Source of the DNA: an uncultured Rubripirellula sp.
Lineage (GTDB): Bacteria; Planctomycetota; Planctomycetia; Pirellulales; Pirellulaceae
NCBI GenBank assembly: GCA_938045805.1
Contig: CALIBL010000032.1
Coordinates: 32,997-96,996, forward strand
Reading direction: 5' to 3'
DNA length: 64,000 nt
Under the pieces are notes generated by a model. The model worked only from the letters and a program-made list of their open reading frames with translations, was not told where the DNA came from and searched no databases. How positions within the stretch are numbered: position 1 is the first letter of the stretch; every line of letters starts with the position of its first letter. Below are positions 54,300-63,902 of this stretch, in pieces. The translations under genes were made by a program, and so were the position numbers.

Positions 54300-56828
54300 T
54301 TACGCACCTGTGGAGTTTCGTCGTCCCGGCAAAACCAGTGCATCCGACTCGGACTCCGGTTGCATCAACATCTCATCAGTGCTTTGAGGATCAATCGCTC
54401 GGCATGTTTCGGTCAACTGAGCCGCTAAATCATCGAGAGGATGTTCCCAAGTTTCGATGGTGGATTCAATGGGAGGCACGTTGGCCATTTCATCAAGCAG
54501 CAAGATCATCCGCAGGCAGTGACGAAACAAAATCCCCTCTTCTTTTTGCAACTTTCTCGCGGTCACATACCGATTGAAGTCACCGCCAAACTCCAACAAC
54601 TCACCCACGATCCAAACCGGGCGTACGCGAACATCGTCAACTCGAGGATACTCGGCACGAAATAGGCGTAAGATTTTTTCGCCGATTGTTAAAGGCCACA
54701 CCTTGGGTTCCTCGAACATGACCCTGCCAAAGCCGCGATCCTGTATCGTCTCTTCCTCATCCTCTTGAGGCTTCGCCCCGAGTTCCTCAGGTGTTGCCAA
54801 TCCCATTTGCAGGAGCTGAGGATCGAGCCGGGAGGTTGCCAGCGTGCCAGCAGGCATCTCATCAAGTGATGGAACTCGAGCAAGGCGTGCGACTGTCCCC
54901 GGCACCTCCAGAACACTTTCCAGGGCGGCAACTCGCTCAAGTGGGTCAGCGATCGCCAATTGATCCGCAAGATAAACTCCGAACAGAGGATTGATGCTAC
55001 GCAGGTGGACCAACCGATCGAGACGATCTGTAGGCTCCGCAGTCAATGGACGATAATCCTTCACCTCGTAGCCTCGGCTCTCGATCAAGGAAGCGTTATC
55101 TTCAACCGGTTCAGGCTTGGGTTCTTCTGGAGTTTCTGTTCGCATTTGATCCAAGATCGCACCAAAAAGCCCCCCGCTTTGTGAAGCCTCCGAGGCAGAT
55201 GCTTGATCGTGTGAATTGGATTCTTTCTTATTTTTGGAACCTGAATGCTGTGAGGCGCCCGGAAGCGGCTTTGGGGCGGCGGGCTTCGGCTTCGGATCTA
55301 ACTCCAAATAACCAGCCGACCACAAAGTGATCAACATGCGATTAAGATCACGCTGCGCCTCATCGAGTCCTTTATCGTTCAACAATCGTCTAGCGACCAT
55401 CTGTCGTATCGGCTCGACATGCGAATCCTTACCGAGCAGGTAGGCGAGCAAGCGCCAAGGTAAACGTCCACGACTCGCAAGGTTTGCTGAGTCGGCTTGT
55501 TGCAACTGCAAGAATTGTTGCTCACTCCAATAAGCCTCTTCACTTCGACGCTTTGGCATTTTCTTCTTGAGTTGCTTTCTCGCCCGTAACAACCCCGGAT
55601 CTTTCGTGTCTTCGGGAATCGACTCGAACTTTTCCTTCCACCGCTCAATCTTCACATCGTCCTCGTGAGCGAGTGCGAAGACGTATCCTCGATCATCAAA
55701 CTGCGGTCGACCAGCTCGGCCAAAAATCTGCTGCGCCGAGGCGATTTCAACCAGCTTCTTTTTACCTCGGGGTCCCTTGAGCAAACTGGGCAACACAACG
55801 CTTCTGGCGGGCAAATTGATTCCGGCGGCAAGGGTTTCGGTGCAGACGCAGTAAGCAAGCAGTTTTTTCTGAAACAAGGTCTCAACAACTCTCCGATATC
55901 GCGGGAGAACGCCAGCGTGATGCACCCCGACACCACGCATCAGTAGCTGCTTCAATTTGGGTCCCACACCTGCCGAAAAGTCCATTTCATTCAGCAAGGT
56001 TGCAAGTTCGCCCTGACGTTGTTTGTCGATTACCTTTTTGCCTTTGAGAAGCTCTGCCGTCGTCCAGCACTGTGCACGGCTGAAGCAAAACATCAATGCG
56101 GGTGTTCGCCGACTGATTTCATCGCCATCGGCAATCTTCTCTGAGAAATCCGGAAGCAGCTCATCACCGACCCATTCATATTGCAGTGGCACCTTCCGCT
56201 CGGTCCCCACCACCAACTGTAGTCTTCTTTGATGCGCTCGTTTGAGCCAAGAAGTGAATTCGAGTGCGTTACCGACGGTTGCGCTGAGTAACATGGTCCT
56301 CACCGATGCCGGTAGCAAACCCAAGGTTAATTCCCAAACGATTCCCCTCTCGGGATCATTGAAGGAATGAAACTCATCCATCACCACCGAACTGACCTCA
56401 GAGAAGTCAAACGATTCTGGGTTGAGTAAGCGATTGAGCAAGATCTCGGCGACCACGACCAAAACCGGCGCCTCCGGGTTCACCCGCCGATTACCGGTAA
56501 CCAATCCGATCTCTTTCTCAGAGAATCCCCAACGCACCGCGGATTGCTGCAGTTCATCGAGCTTTTGATCGGTCAGCGCAATCAATGGAGTGGTGTAATA
56601 CATCCGCTTGCCGGTTCGTAACGCCTCGTACACGGCAGCTTCAGCAATTAGCGTTTTGCCGGTACCCGTGGGAGCACACACTAAGACGCCCTGGTCACCG
56701 GTAAAATACGAAAGCAACGCTTCCTCCTGAACCGGATACGGATCAAAAGGAAGACGCTCAAAGTATTCTGCTGCGAGTGTGTCGCGGTCAGGAAGCATCG
56801 ATTCGGCGCTCGCGGATTCTGCATTCAT
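54300..56828 (-). CDS. Ski2-like DEAD/DEAH-box helicase
   Basis: 842 residues. Motif I is APTGTGKT at 52-59, motif II MDEFHS, motif III SAT, and the helicase C motifs HHAGVLPRYRRVVE and QQIFGRAGRPQFD fit the Ski2/Hel308/HelY group, which unwinds RNA or DNA with 3'-5' polarity. After about residue 515 comes a Lys/Pro/Ser-rich segment, probably disordered, then a planctomycete-type C-terminal domain (GRVMFEEPKVWPLTIGEKILRLFR). Bacterial proteins of this type are uncommon outside actinobacteria and planctomycetes. It may be cotranscribed with lpxK. Confidence 0.87.
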   Translation of the reverse strand: MNAESASAESMLPDRDTLAAEYFERLPFDPYPVQEEALLSYFTGDQGVLVCAPTGTGKTLIAEAAVYEALRTGKRMYYTTPLIALTDQKLDELQQSAVRWGFSEKEIGLVTGNRRVNPEAPVLVVVAEILLNRLLNPESFDFSEVSSVVMDEFHSFNDPERGIVWELTLGLLPASVRTMLLSATVGNALEFTSWLKRAHQRRLQLVVGTERKVPLQYEWVGDELLPDFSEKIADGDEISRRTPALMFCFSRAQCWTTAELLKGKKVIDKQRQGELATLLNEMDFSAGVGPKLKQLLMRGVGVHHAGVLPRYRRVVETLFQKKLLAYCVCTETLAAGINLPARSVVLPSLLKGPRGKKKLVEIASAQQIFGRAGRPQFDDRGYVFALAHEDDVKIERWKEKFESIPEDTKDPGLLRARKQLKKKMPKRRSEEAYWSEQQFLQLQQADSANLASRGRLPWRLLAYLLGKDSHVEPIRQMVARRLLNDKGLDEAQRDLNRMLITLWSAGYLELDPKPKPAAPKPLPGASQHSGSKNKKESNSHDQASASEASQSGGLFGAILDQMRTETPEEPKPEPVEDNASLIESRGYEVKDYRPLTAEPTDRLDRLVHLRSINPLFGVYLADQLAIADPLERVAALESVLEVPGTVARLARVPSLDEMPAGTLATSRLDPQLLQMGLATPEELGAKPQEDEEETIQDRGFGRVMFEEPKVWPLTIGEKILRLFRAEYPRVDDVRVRPVWIVGELLEFGGDFNRYVTARKLQKEEGILFRHCLRMILLLDEMANVPPIESTIETWEHPLDDLAAQLTETCRAIDPQSTDEMLMQPESESDALVLPGRRNSTGA

Positions 56829-56979
56829 AGGAAGCGGTTATAGCAGCGATGACTCGAAGTCAGCAAACTCGATGTCAAGATTTCATGCTTGCTCAATCGG
56901 ATGCATCCGTCACAATACGGGAGGGAGCAGACGCTGAGGGAACCATTGGTGATTCGAAACCAGAGCTGAGGAAGGCTTG

Positions 56980-58398
56980 ATGCCTCAACAAATTCGCAAG
57001 GATGCCATTGATGTGTGGACAGCGGGATTGGATTCCGTTCGCGCACGGCCACTGGTCAAACGCTGGATCAAACGTCAAGGAGACCGACTTCACATTGGCG
57101 ATTCCAGCTTCCGTGCCACCGACTTCGATCGAGTCGTGGTGGTGGGTGCGGGAAAGGCGGGGTCGGCCATGGCCCAAGGTCTCATTGATCAGCTGGATGG
57201 TTGGCGACCAATCGTCGGATGGGTGAATGTTCCCGAAGGAACAGAAACGCCTTGCAAGCAAATCGTAATGCATCCCGCCCGTCCTGCCGGCGTCAATGAG
57301 CCAACGGAAGACGGTGTCGAAGGAACAAGAATGATCCTTGACATGGTGAGGTCGGCTCAACCGCGGGACCTCTGCATTGCTCTGATCTCGGGCGGTGGTA
57401 GCGCTCTGATGCCGGCGCCCGCCGAGGGCGTCTCCCTGGATGACAAATTGCAAGTCACCCGATATCTCAGCGGTGCGGGTGCGGACATCATCGAACTCAA
57501 TACGGTCCGAAAACACCTCAGCCGAGTCAAAGGCGGTGGATTGCTGCGTGCATTTCGCGGAAAGCACCTCATCACCATGATCCTTTCAGACGTGCTGGGT
57601 GACCCGCTCGATCAGATTGCTTCTGGGCCAACCGTTCCGGACACCACAAACCCGATCGATGCTCTGAAGATCATTGAACGCTACGATTCAAATGAATCAC
57701 TACCCAACTCCATCCGACAAACGCTTGAGTTGAAATGCGACCGAGATGCCGCTCCGCTTCACAACGAGCCACCTGCTGCTCACGAAAACTTTGTGATCGG
57801 TAACAATGCAACTGCTGTTGAGGCCTCAGCAGCGCGGGCAACTCATCTTGGCTATGAAGTGGAAACCTTCTCGGCTAAGGCGTCGGAAGGTGTCGCAGAA
57901 CAAATCGGTTGCGATTTGGCAAATCAAGCGATCCGTTATCTCAAAAACAATCAGAATCCAAGGTCCACTCAGGATTCAAAGGGTGGCCAGTCCGGTGCCT
58001 CACCAATGGCACTCATTCATGGCGGTGAGCCAACTGTTGTCCTATGCCCAAAAGAGCTACGTGGCCTCGGGGGCCGAAATCAGCAGCTGGTGCTAGCTGC
58101 TTACCAAACACTTCGAGACGCCAATCTTGGGGACGTGGAATGGTCGCGTCTGTGCGTTCTTTCAGCTGGAACCGATGGGGAGGATGGACCCACAAATGCT
58201 GCTGGAGCATTCATTGATCGCGAGGTGCATCAACGAGCGGAGGAGCTTGGACTGAGCCCCGCAACCTATCTTGAACGGAACGATGCTTACCACTTTTTTG
58301 AACAAGTGGGAGGCTTGCTAGTCACTGGCCCAACCGGCACCAACGTCTGCGACGTCCGAGTCGCGATCATTGATAGCATGGCAAGGCCGGGCTGCTGA
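56980..58398 (+). CDS. Glycerate 2-kinase (GckA/MOFRL family)
   Basis: 472 residues. The N-terminal part (VVVVGAGKAGSAMAQGL, ALISGGGSALMPAP, HLSRVKGGGLL, MILSDVLGDPLDQIASGP) is the DUF4147 kinase and the C-terminal part (LCVLSAGTDGEDGPTNAAGAF) is the MOFRL domain. It phosphorylates D-glycerate at C2, giving 2-phosphoglycerate from sugar or glyoxylate metabolism. ATG 56980 has GAGGAAGG eight bases or so upstream. Divergent from the helicase gene, 150 bases away. Confidence 0.92.
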   Translation: MPQQIRKDAIDVWTAGLDSVRARPLVKRWIKRQGDRLHIGDSSFRATDFDRVVVVGAGKAGSAMAQGLIDQLDGWRPIVGWVNVPEGTETPCKQIVMHPARPAGVNEPTEDGVEGTRMILDMVRSAQPRDLCIALISGGGSALMPAPAEGVSLDDKLQVTRYLSGAGADIIELNTVRKHLSRVKGGGLLRAFRGKHLITMILSDVLGDPLDQIASGPTVPDTTNPIDALKIIERYDSNESLPNSIRQTLELKCDRDAAPLHNEPPAAHENFVIGNNATAVEASAARATHLGYEVETFSAKASEGVAEQIGCDLANQAIRYLKNNQNPRSTQDSKGGQSGASPMALIHGGEPTVVLCPKELRGLGGRNQQLVLAAYQTLRDANLGDVEWSRLCVLSAGTDGEDGPTNAAGAFIDREVHQRAEELGLSPATYLERNDAYHFFEQVGGLLVTGPTGTNVCDVRVAIIDSMARPGC

Positions 58399-58615
58399 AC
58401 GCTGCCCAAAGAACCGATCTTCGCCAATCGCCGTGGCATGGTTAAACTTTACGGCGTTGCAAGACGCCAGTTGCGGTCCGCCCCCGAATCGTAAGCATCT
58501 CGCTGCCTTCAGCCTTGTTGATCAGCACCATCGATGAATCATCCATCAACAGCTGTCACAATGCGGCCCAGTGTCTTGCAGTGACCTACTGCCTCAAGCA
58601 ATACCGGCATCGGAA

Positions 58616-59422
58616 ATGGATCTCCAGCAGCACGCTTGCACAAAGACGCCCAGCATCGAAAACTCGACCCAGACGATTGGGGCGTCCGTTCCTTTGGTAG
58701 CGTTGATCGTGGCGACACTGATTAGTCCCGCACTCGCTTCACCGCCCGAAACACCAAGACGCAGCGGCCTGGCAAAAAGTTTGGGTAGAACAATGGGTCG
58801 AGTACTGCAAACTCGACAACCCGCTTCGGCTTTCAATGCAGACAAAACGAAGATCGAATCAGCTTCGAAGCGTGACGGCACCCCAAACAGCGAACTCTCC
58901 GCGTTGGCAGAACTGCCTCACTTACCCGATACAACGACACAGAATCCGGAGACGTCCATTTTCGATTCAGAGTTGGCGAGTGCCATCGCAGCTGCATCAC
59001 GAGAAACATCTCCCCCCAAATCTTCTGACAAGCAGGACTTATTCGACGAGGAGGCCCGAAGGGTATTCGAGGCTGCCTCGAATGGTGAATTCCCTGAGGG
59101 AGAAACGGGAAATATCGTGTTGGACGACATGCTCAAAGTCATGCGGCAAACCGGACCTGTTTCGTCACGTCTTGCATCAAGCCGAGGCTTCGACGAACTG
59201 GAATCACCTCTCAATGTCGAGGCGAACGCCAATAACAAAGTCAGCCGGAGCGAAAAGCACGTCTCGTCCCGTGCAAAAGCCGCAGAACAGTTGCTCAAGG
59301 CAGCTAGATTGCTAGAAAAACAGACGAATCAGCTACCCTCCTCGGTTAGCTTGATCGATGAAATGCGGGTCACTGCAAGAAAACTACTCACTGAGGGATC
59401 ATGGACGCCGATTGATCGATGA
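58616..59422 (+). CDS. Exported hypothetical protein
   Basis: About 268 residues. An N-terminal signal peptide (VPLVALIVATLISPALAS) precedes a polar, Ser/Asn/Glu-rich protein with no recognised domain; a helix-rich C terminus (AEQLLKAARLLEKQTNQL) resembles a coiled coil. Codon use is that of its neighbours. ATG 58616 was chosen for the signal peptide; GTG 58571 would add 15 residues. It lies before a tandem-repeat zone and the cytochrome gene. Confidence 0.6.
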   Translation: MDLQQHACTKTPSIENSTQTIGASVPLVALIVATLISPALASPPETPRRSGLAKSLGRTMGRVLQTRQPASAFNADKTKIESASKRDGTPNSELSALAELPHLPDTTTQNPETSIFDSELASAIAAASRETSPPKSSDKQDLFDEEARRVFEAASNGEFPEGETGNIVLDDMLKVMRQTGPVSSRLASSRGFDELESPLNVEANANNKVSRSEKHVSSRAKAAEQLLKAARLLEKQTNQLPSSVSLIDEMRVTARKLLTEGSWTPIDR

Positions 59423-59443
59423 CAGTGCACAAGTGACACAGGA

Positions 59444-59495
59444 GTCAGGAGACACCGAGGTCATGAGACACAGGGGTCATGAGACACAGGGGTCA
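59444..59495. repeat. Tandem 16-bp repeats (about three units)
   Basis: Three units follow one another: GTCAGGAGACACCGAG, then GTCATGAGACACAGGG twice. The start of a fourth, GTCA, runs into an eight-base A tract. The sequence before it (AAGTGACACAGGA) looks like a decayed unit. They lie between the exported hypothetical gene and the cytochrome gene. Confidence 0.65.
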
Positions 59496-59510
59496 AAAAA
59501 AAGTGGGTTG

Positions 59511-59519
59511 TGATACAAT
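59511..59519 (+). promoter_or_regulatory. Extended -10 promoter candidate
   Basis: TGATACAAT has the TGn extension and the TACAAT hexamer, directly after the A tract ending the 16-bp repeats. It is about 45 bases before the cytochrome start. Predicted by eye. Confidence 0.3.
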
Positions 59520-59567
59520 CAGGCTCAACACACTTCAGCCCGCTCTTTCTAACGGTAAGCGTCAACG

Positions 59568-61880
59568 TTGTCTGCTTTCTCTCGATTATTGCGCACCCGT
59601 ACAGCTCAGGTAGTGATCGCTATCCTGGTGCTCATTGTCGGGTACCTCTTCAATGACTACTGGTCATCGCGTCCAGAGGGGATTGAGGCAACCTTTGTGG
59701 GTCGATCCTCGTGCATTGAGTGCCACCAGAAAGAGGCGGAAACCTTTCGTGGTTCTCACCATGACCTAGCAATGGACCTTGCCACGGAACAGACCGTCCT
59801 TGCTGACTTTGATGACGTCACCTTTGAAAACGACGGGATCGTGAGTCGCATGTTTCGTGACGGCGAACGCTACATGATTCATACCGAGGGTGAAGACGGC
59901 GCCATGCAAGATTTCCACGTCAAGTATGTCTTTGGTGTGGAACCTCTCCAGCAGTACATGGTGGAATTTGATCGCACTCCAGAAATGGCACAAGATGAAA
60001 TCCCACGAGTGCAGGTCCTGAGACTAACTTGGGACACAAAGAAAAAAGAGTGGTTTTACCTTCGACCACCCGATGTAAACGACAAGCTAGAACCAGATGA
60101 CCCATTGCACTGGACCGGGATCGGCCAACGGTGGCAGACCATGTGCGCCGATTGCCATTCAACCAATTTGAAACGTAATTTTGATTCGAAAACAAACCAG
60201 TATCACACCACCTTCTCAGAGATCGATGTTAGCTGCGAAGCATGCCATGGCCCGGGCAGTCTTCATGTTGAACTTGCTCGATCGAATTCTCTCTTCTGGG
60301 ATCGTCGTTACGGTTACGGGCTTGCCAAGCTGAAAGGTGAAGACGCGGAGCCACAACTACAATCTTGTGCTCCCTGCCACAGTCGGCGTGGATTGCTCGA
60401 CACCGACTTTCAAGCCGGTGATCAGTATTGCAATCACTTTCAACTTGAACTGCTGCAAGAGGACACCTACTTCGCGGATGGACAAATCAAAGATGAAGTT
60501 TATGTCTACGGTTCGTTTGTGCAGAGCAAGATGTATCACAAAGGGATTCGTTGTACGGACTGCCACGACCCACACTCCCTGAAGCTAAAACATCCGGGCA
60601 ATGAAACGTGCACCTCATGCCACCAACATGCGGCAGGCAAATACGACGTGCCCTCGCACCATCACCATGTACCAGGCACTGAAGGCGCGAAGTGTGTTAA
60701 CTGCCATATGCCCGAGAGAACCTACATGGCAGTCGATCCGCGACGAGATCATAGCCTGAGAGTGCCGCGTCCGGACCTCTCCGTTTCTATTAGAACTCCC
60801 AACGCATGCAGTGGTTGCCACGTCAAGGATCAACTGCAATCGCTACCCGAGTCCAAACGCACTTCACTCAAGGAATACGCGGACTGGATTCAACAAGCCG
60901 AGCAGGGAGATGAGCAGATTGCATCTCTGATTTCCAAAACCGATCAATGGTGTGATCAGGCTTGCGAAGAGTGGTACGGAGCAGATCGCAAGAAGCCCGA
61001 GCATTTTGCGGAAACAATTGCCAAATACCGTGAGAACCTCGAATCGGGAAACCCAGCAACCATCACCGAATCGATCAAATCGATGCTGAAACTTGCCAAC
61101 CAGAATGACACGCAATCTCCAGCGATCGCTCGTGCCTCCGCTTTGAACGAGTTGGCATCGAGCGGCAACCGGAACGCATTTCCCGCAGCGGTTACGATTC
61201 TAAAAAAGGATTCCGAGTCGCCACTGGTCAAGGCTGCCGCAATCAACTTGCTCATGAATGCGCCGCCCACCATCACGCGTCGAGCATTGATGCCGCTGCT
61301 CAATAGTGACATCAAGCTTTTAAAGAACGAGGCAGCGAGAGTGCTTGTTGCGTCTGGCACTTACCAAAACTTGTCCAGCAACGAGCAGACGCGAATCAAC
61401 TTGGCGCTCAAGGGAGTCAAGGAGTCGCTGATGGCAGCTTCGGATCGCGCCGGAGCACACCTGGGGTGGGCCATGCTTTGTGAGGGGCAAGGACGTTTTG
61501 AGGAAGCAGTGGAAGCGTATCGGACCGCAATCCGCGTTGAACCCAAAACCACTGGACCACGATCTAATCTATCCAGCCTGCTTGAAAGAATCGCCTCTCA
61601 ACAATCACCTCAGCAAGCTGCCACACTGATCAAGGAAGCGGATACGCTGCGTGAGCAAGAACTGCCACTGCTGGAACGCGATGCAAATCTGGCACCGGAA
61701 AACGCAAGTGTTCAGTATCGCTTTGGTCTCGCTCTTTACCTTGCCGGAAGGATGAACGAGGCAATGGAACGACTGGAAATCGCGACCGACCTAGAGCCTG
61801 AAATCCCCGATTTCCGTCAAGCTCGGGACCTGCTGAAGGAAAAGCTGGAGCAACTTGATGGGGAAAAACCTCCGCGATAG
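59568..61880 (+). CDS. Membrane-anchored octaheme cytochrome c with HEAT-like and TPR regions
   Basis: 770 residues. A membrane helix (AQVVIAILVLIVGYLF, about 13-28) leads into an exported domain with eight CxxCH heme sites (CIECH, CADCH, CEACH, CAPCH, CTDCH, CTSCH, CVNCH, CSGCH) and many extra His residues that may be axial ligands. Residues about 480-620 look HEAT-like (ASALNELASSGNRNAFPAAV, AAINLLMNAPPTI), and 630-760 TPR-like (GRFEEAVEAYRTAIRVEPK, LAGRMNEAMERLEIATDLEP). It would carry electrons in the periplasm, perhaps to a partner bound by the repeats. The only fitting start is TTG 59568. Confidence 0.87.
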   Translation: MSAFSRLLRTRTAQVVIAILVLIVGYLFNDYWSSRPEGIEATFVGRSSCIECHQKEAETFRGSHHDLAMDLATEQTVLADFDDVTFENDGIVSRMFRDGERYMIHTEGEDGAMQDFHVKYVFGVEPLQQYMVEFDRTPEMAQDEIPRVQVLRLTWDTKKKEWFYLRPPDVNDKLEPDDPLHWTGIGQRWQTMCADCHSTNLKRNFDSKTNQYHTTFSEIDVSCEACHGPGSLHVELARSNSLFWDRRYGYGLAKLKGEDAEPQLQSCAPCHSRRGLLDTDFQAGDQYCNHFQLELLQEDTYFADGQIKDEVYVYGSFVQSKMYHKGIRCTDCHDPHSLKLKHPGNETCTSCHQHAAGKYDVPSHHHHVPGTEGAKCVNCHMPERTYMAVDPRRDHSLRVPRPDLSVSIRTPNACSGCHVKDQLQSLPESKRTSLKEYADWIQQAEQGDEQIASLISKTDQWCDQACEEWYGADRKKPEHFAETIAKYRENLESGNPATITESIKSMLKLANQNDTQSPAIARASALNELASSGNRNAFPAAVTILKKDSESPLVKAAAINLLMNAPPTITRRALMPLLNSDIKLLKNEAARVLVASGTYQNLSSNEQTRINLALKGVKESLMAASDRAGAHLGWAMLCEGQGRFEEAVEAYRTAIRVEPKTTGPRSNLSSLLERIASQQSPQQAATLIKEADTLREQELPLLERDANLAPENASVQYRFGLALYLAGRMNEAMERLEIATDLEPEIPDFRQARDLLKEKLEQLDGEKPPR

Positions 61881-61985
61881 CCGGCGATGAATTCCTCTTC
61901 TAACTGGAACCGCAAATTTTTATAGTGCGATCAGAACTTCGACTCACTAACAATGCTCCCTCTCTGATTCATCAAAGGCATCTTC

Positions 61986-63083
61986 ATGCTTCACGCAATC
62001 ATCATGGCTGGTGGAAGCGGCACACGATTTTGGCCGGCTAGTCGGCGACTGCGTCCAAAACAACTGCTGGCGTTGTCTGGTGCCGACACCATGTTGCAGG
62101 GGACCATGACGCGACTGGGTGATTTAGTGCCATCCGAGCGGCAGATGATCCTCACTAATCGCGACCTCGTTTCAGCCGTTGCAGAACAGCTACCGGATCT
62201 ACCCGCTGAAAATATCGTGGGTGAACCTTGCAAACGCGACACCGCACCCTGTATCGGTTTAGCAGCAGCGTTGGTGCAACATCGGGACCCCGATGGAATC
62301 ATGGCGGTGATGCCATCGGATCACGTGATACGTTCCGAGGAACAATTCCAAGCCGGTTTAGCTGCAGCGGAACAATTGATCGTCGAGGATCCGACCCGAA
62401 TCGTTACATTCGGGATTCGTCCTTCTTACGCAGCGGAATCGTTTGGATACATCCAACGTGGGAATTCGATCGGAGCTCCTGCTCTGGAGCAATCCAAAGC
62501 TTCGATTGCCGCATTTGAGGTTCAGTCATTTCGTGAAAAACCGGACCGAGTAACGGCACAGCAGTATCTGGATTCGGGAACCTATTATTGGAACAGTGGT
62601 ATCTTTATCTGGCGAGCGACCACCATTCTGGATGCATTGAAAACGAACGTCCCTGAGATCTTTGAGCACATCCAATGCATCGCGGAATCCATTGGCTCTG
62701 ATCAATATGAATCGGTACTGGAACGTGAGTTCACCGCGATCAAGGGAACTTCGATCGACTATGCCGTGATGGAAGGCTACTCGAATGTGGTCACCATCGA
62801 AGCACCATTCACTTGGGATGACCTCGGTAGCTGGCAATCCCTCTCGCGTCTTCATGAGCCGGATGAAGACCAAAACACGGTTGTTGGCAAACACCTTTCC
62901 ATCGACTCGAGTGGCTGCATTATTGTCAGCGAATCCGATCACACCATTGCGACGATTGATGTTCAGGACTTAATCGTTGTACAAACCAAAGATGCAACCC
63001 TCGTTGCCCCCAAGCACGCTGAAGAGCGCGTGCGGGAGATTGTGCAGCGTCTTGGGGAAGAAAAGCTTCAACACCTACTCTGA
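61986..63083 (+). CDS. manC: Mannose-1-phosphate guanylyltransferase
   Basis: 365 residues, the single-domain form without the phosphomannose-isomerase extension. The nucleotide-binding motif IIMAGGSGTRFWPASRRLRPKQLL is at the N terminus, and VGEPCKRDTAPCIGLAAAL, MPSDHVI and FREKPD follow as in the family. It makes GDP-mannose from mannose 1-phosphate and GTP for polysaccharide and lipopolysaccharide. It is probably a single gene; the cytochrome gene ends 105 bases upstream. Confidence 0.92.
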   Translation: MLHAIIMAGGSGTRFWPASRRLRPKQLLALSGADTMLQGTMTRLGDLVPSERQMILTNRDLVSAVAEQLPDLPAENIVGEPCKRDTAPCIGLAAALVQHRDPDGIMAVMPSDHVIRSEEQFQAGLAAAEQLIVEDPTRIVTFGIRPSYAAESFGYIQRGNSIGAPALEQSKASIAAFEVQSFREKPDRVTAQQYLDSGTYYWNSGIFIWRATTILDALKTNVPEIFEHIQCIAESIGSDQYESVLEREFTAIKGTSIDYAVMEGYSNVVTIEAPFTWDDLGSWQSLSRLHEPDEDQNTVVGKHLSIDSSGCIIVSESDHTIATIDVQDLIVVQTKDATLVAPKHAEERVREIVQRLGEEKLQHLL

Positions 63084-63119
63084 CTCACAACGCCGGCGGT
63101 TGACCAACACGCTGGTGTC

Positions 63120-63902
63120 CTAAGGTTGCTTGATCCATTGATGATCGCGATCTCGACCGGTTGGTTCCGGTAAGGCTCGCCATGCCGAACTGTACTGGCC
63201 GACCCCGTCGCCAGCCTTTGCACCGCTTGCAACGTCCAAGTTGAATGATGGCAATTCAGAAGCTGATAATGTCTTAGTACCAGTGCTTGCAAAACGCCCC
63301 GTTGAAGTGGGTGCGTTTGGAGCCTGATCAAACACCTGCTCTGCGCTCCATCTCTCGCGACTATCGCTCAACATTCCATCATCCGCGGCAAATTGACTTA
63401 ACTCTCCAGCATCCTCAGACGTGCGAACCAACGAATTCCAGAGATCATCGACCATCTCGCCAGTCTGCTTGGTATCGCCAGCGAGGGAATCGCCCTGAGC
63501 GGATTGGCGCGTCGGGTGGTCATCCGAATCTGTATGCACCCAACGATCCCTAGCCGACCCAGGATGCTCGATCGGTTGCGCGAGATCTTCAAAAGTTAGA
63601 GGAATATTGAGTGAGCGACGGACTAGGTACCGAGGCATGCTCCGCACTCCCTCCTCGCCATCGGGTTCGCCTTCGGACGCATCAATCTCAGTGGAAATGT
63701 TGACCGGATACGAGTCGAGCCGCAGGACGTCAGCACGAAGGCTCGTTGTCTCGAATTCGTCAGGAATCAGTGACGAATATTCCGGTCCGGTGACCCTGAA
63801 CGGGTCAACGATCGGCAATTGATCAGGTTGATAGCGGCGAAAGGGCAATGCTGCGAACGTACCGCCGCAGATGATTAAGACGCCAAGTGGAAGGGTTCTC
63901 AA
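63120..63902 (-). CDS. Exported hypothetical protein (planctomycete type)
   Basis: 260 residues. The N terminus (RTLPLGVLIICGGTFAALPF) is a hydrophobic segment, signal or anchor; the rest is polar, Asp/Ser-rich and without known domain. From memory, short N-terminal sequences like this recur in planctomycete exported proteins. The start is TTG 63902, which overlaps the stop of the upstream gene (TTGA), so the two are probably translationally coupled. Confidence 0.6.
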   Translation of the reverse strand: MRTLPLGVLIICGGTFAALPFRRYQPDQLPIVDPFRVTGPEYSSLIPDEFETTSLRADVLRLDSYPVNISTEIDASEGEPDGEEGVRSMPRYLVRRSLNIPLTFEDLAQPIEHPGSARDRWVHTDSDDHPTRQSAQGDSLAGDTKQTGEMVDDLWNSLVRTSEDAGELSQFAADDGMLSDSRERWSAEQVFDQAPNAPTSTGRFASTGTKTLSASELPSFNLDVASGAKAGDGVGQYSSAWRALPEPTGRDRDHQWIKQP

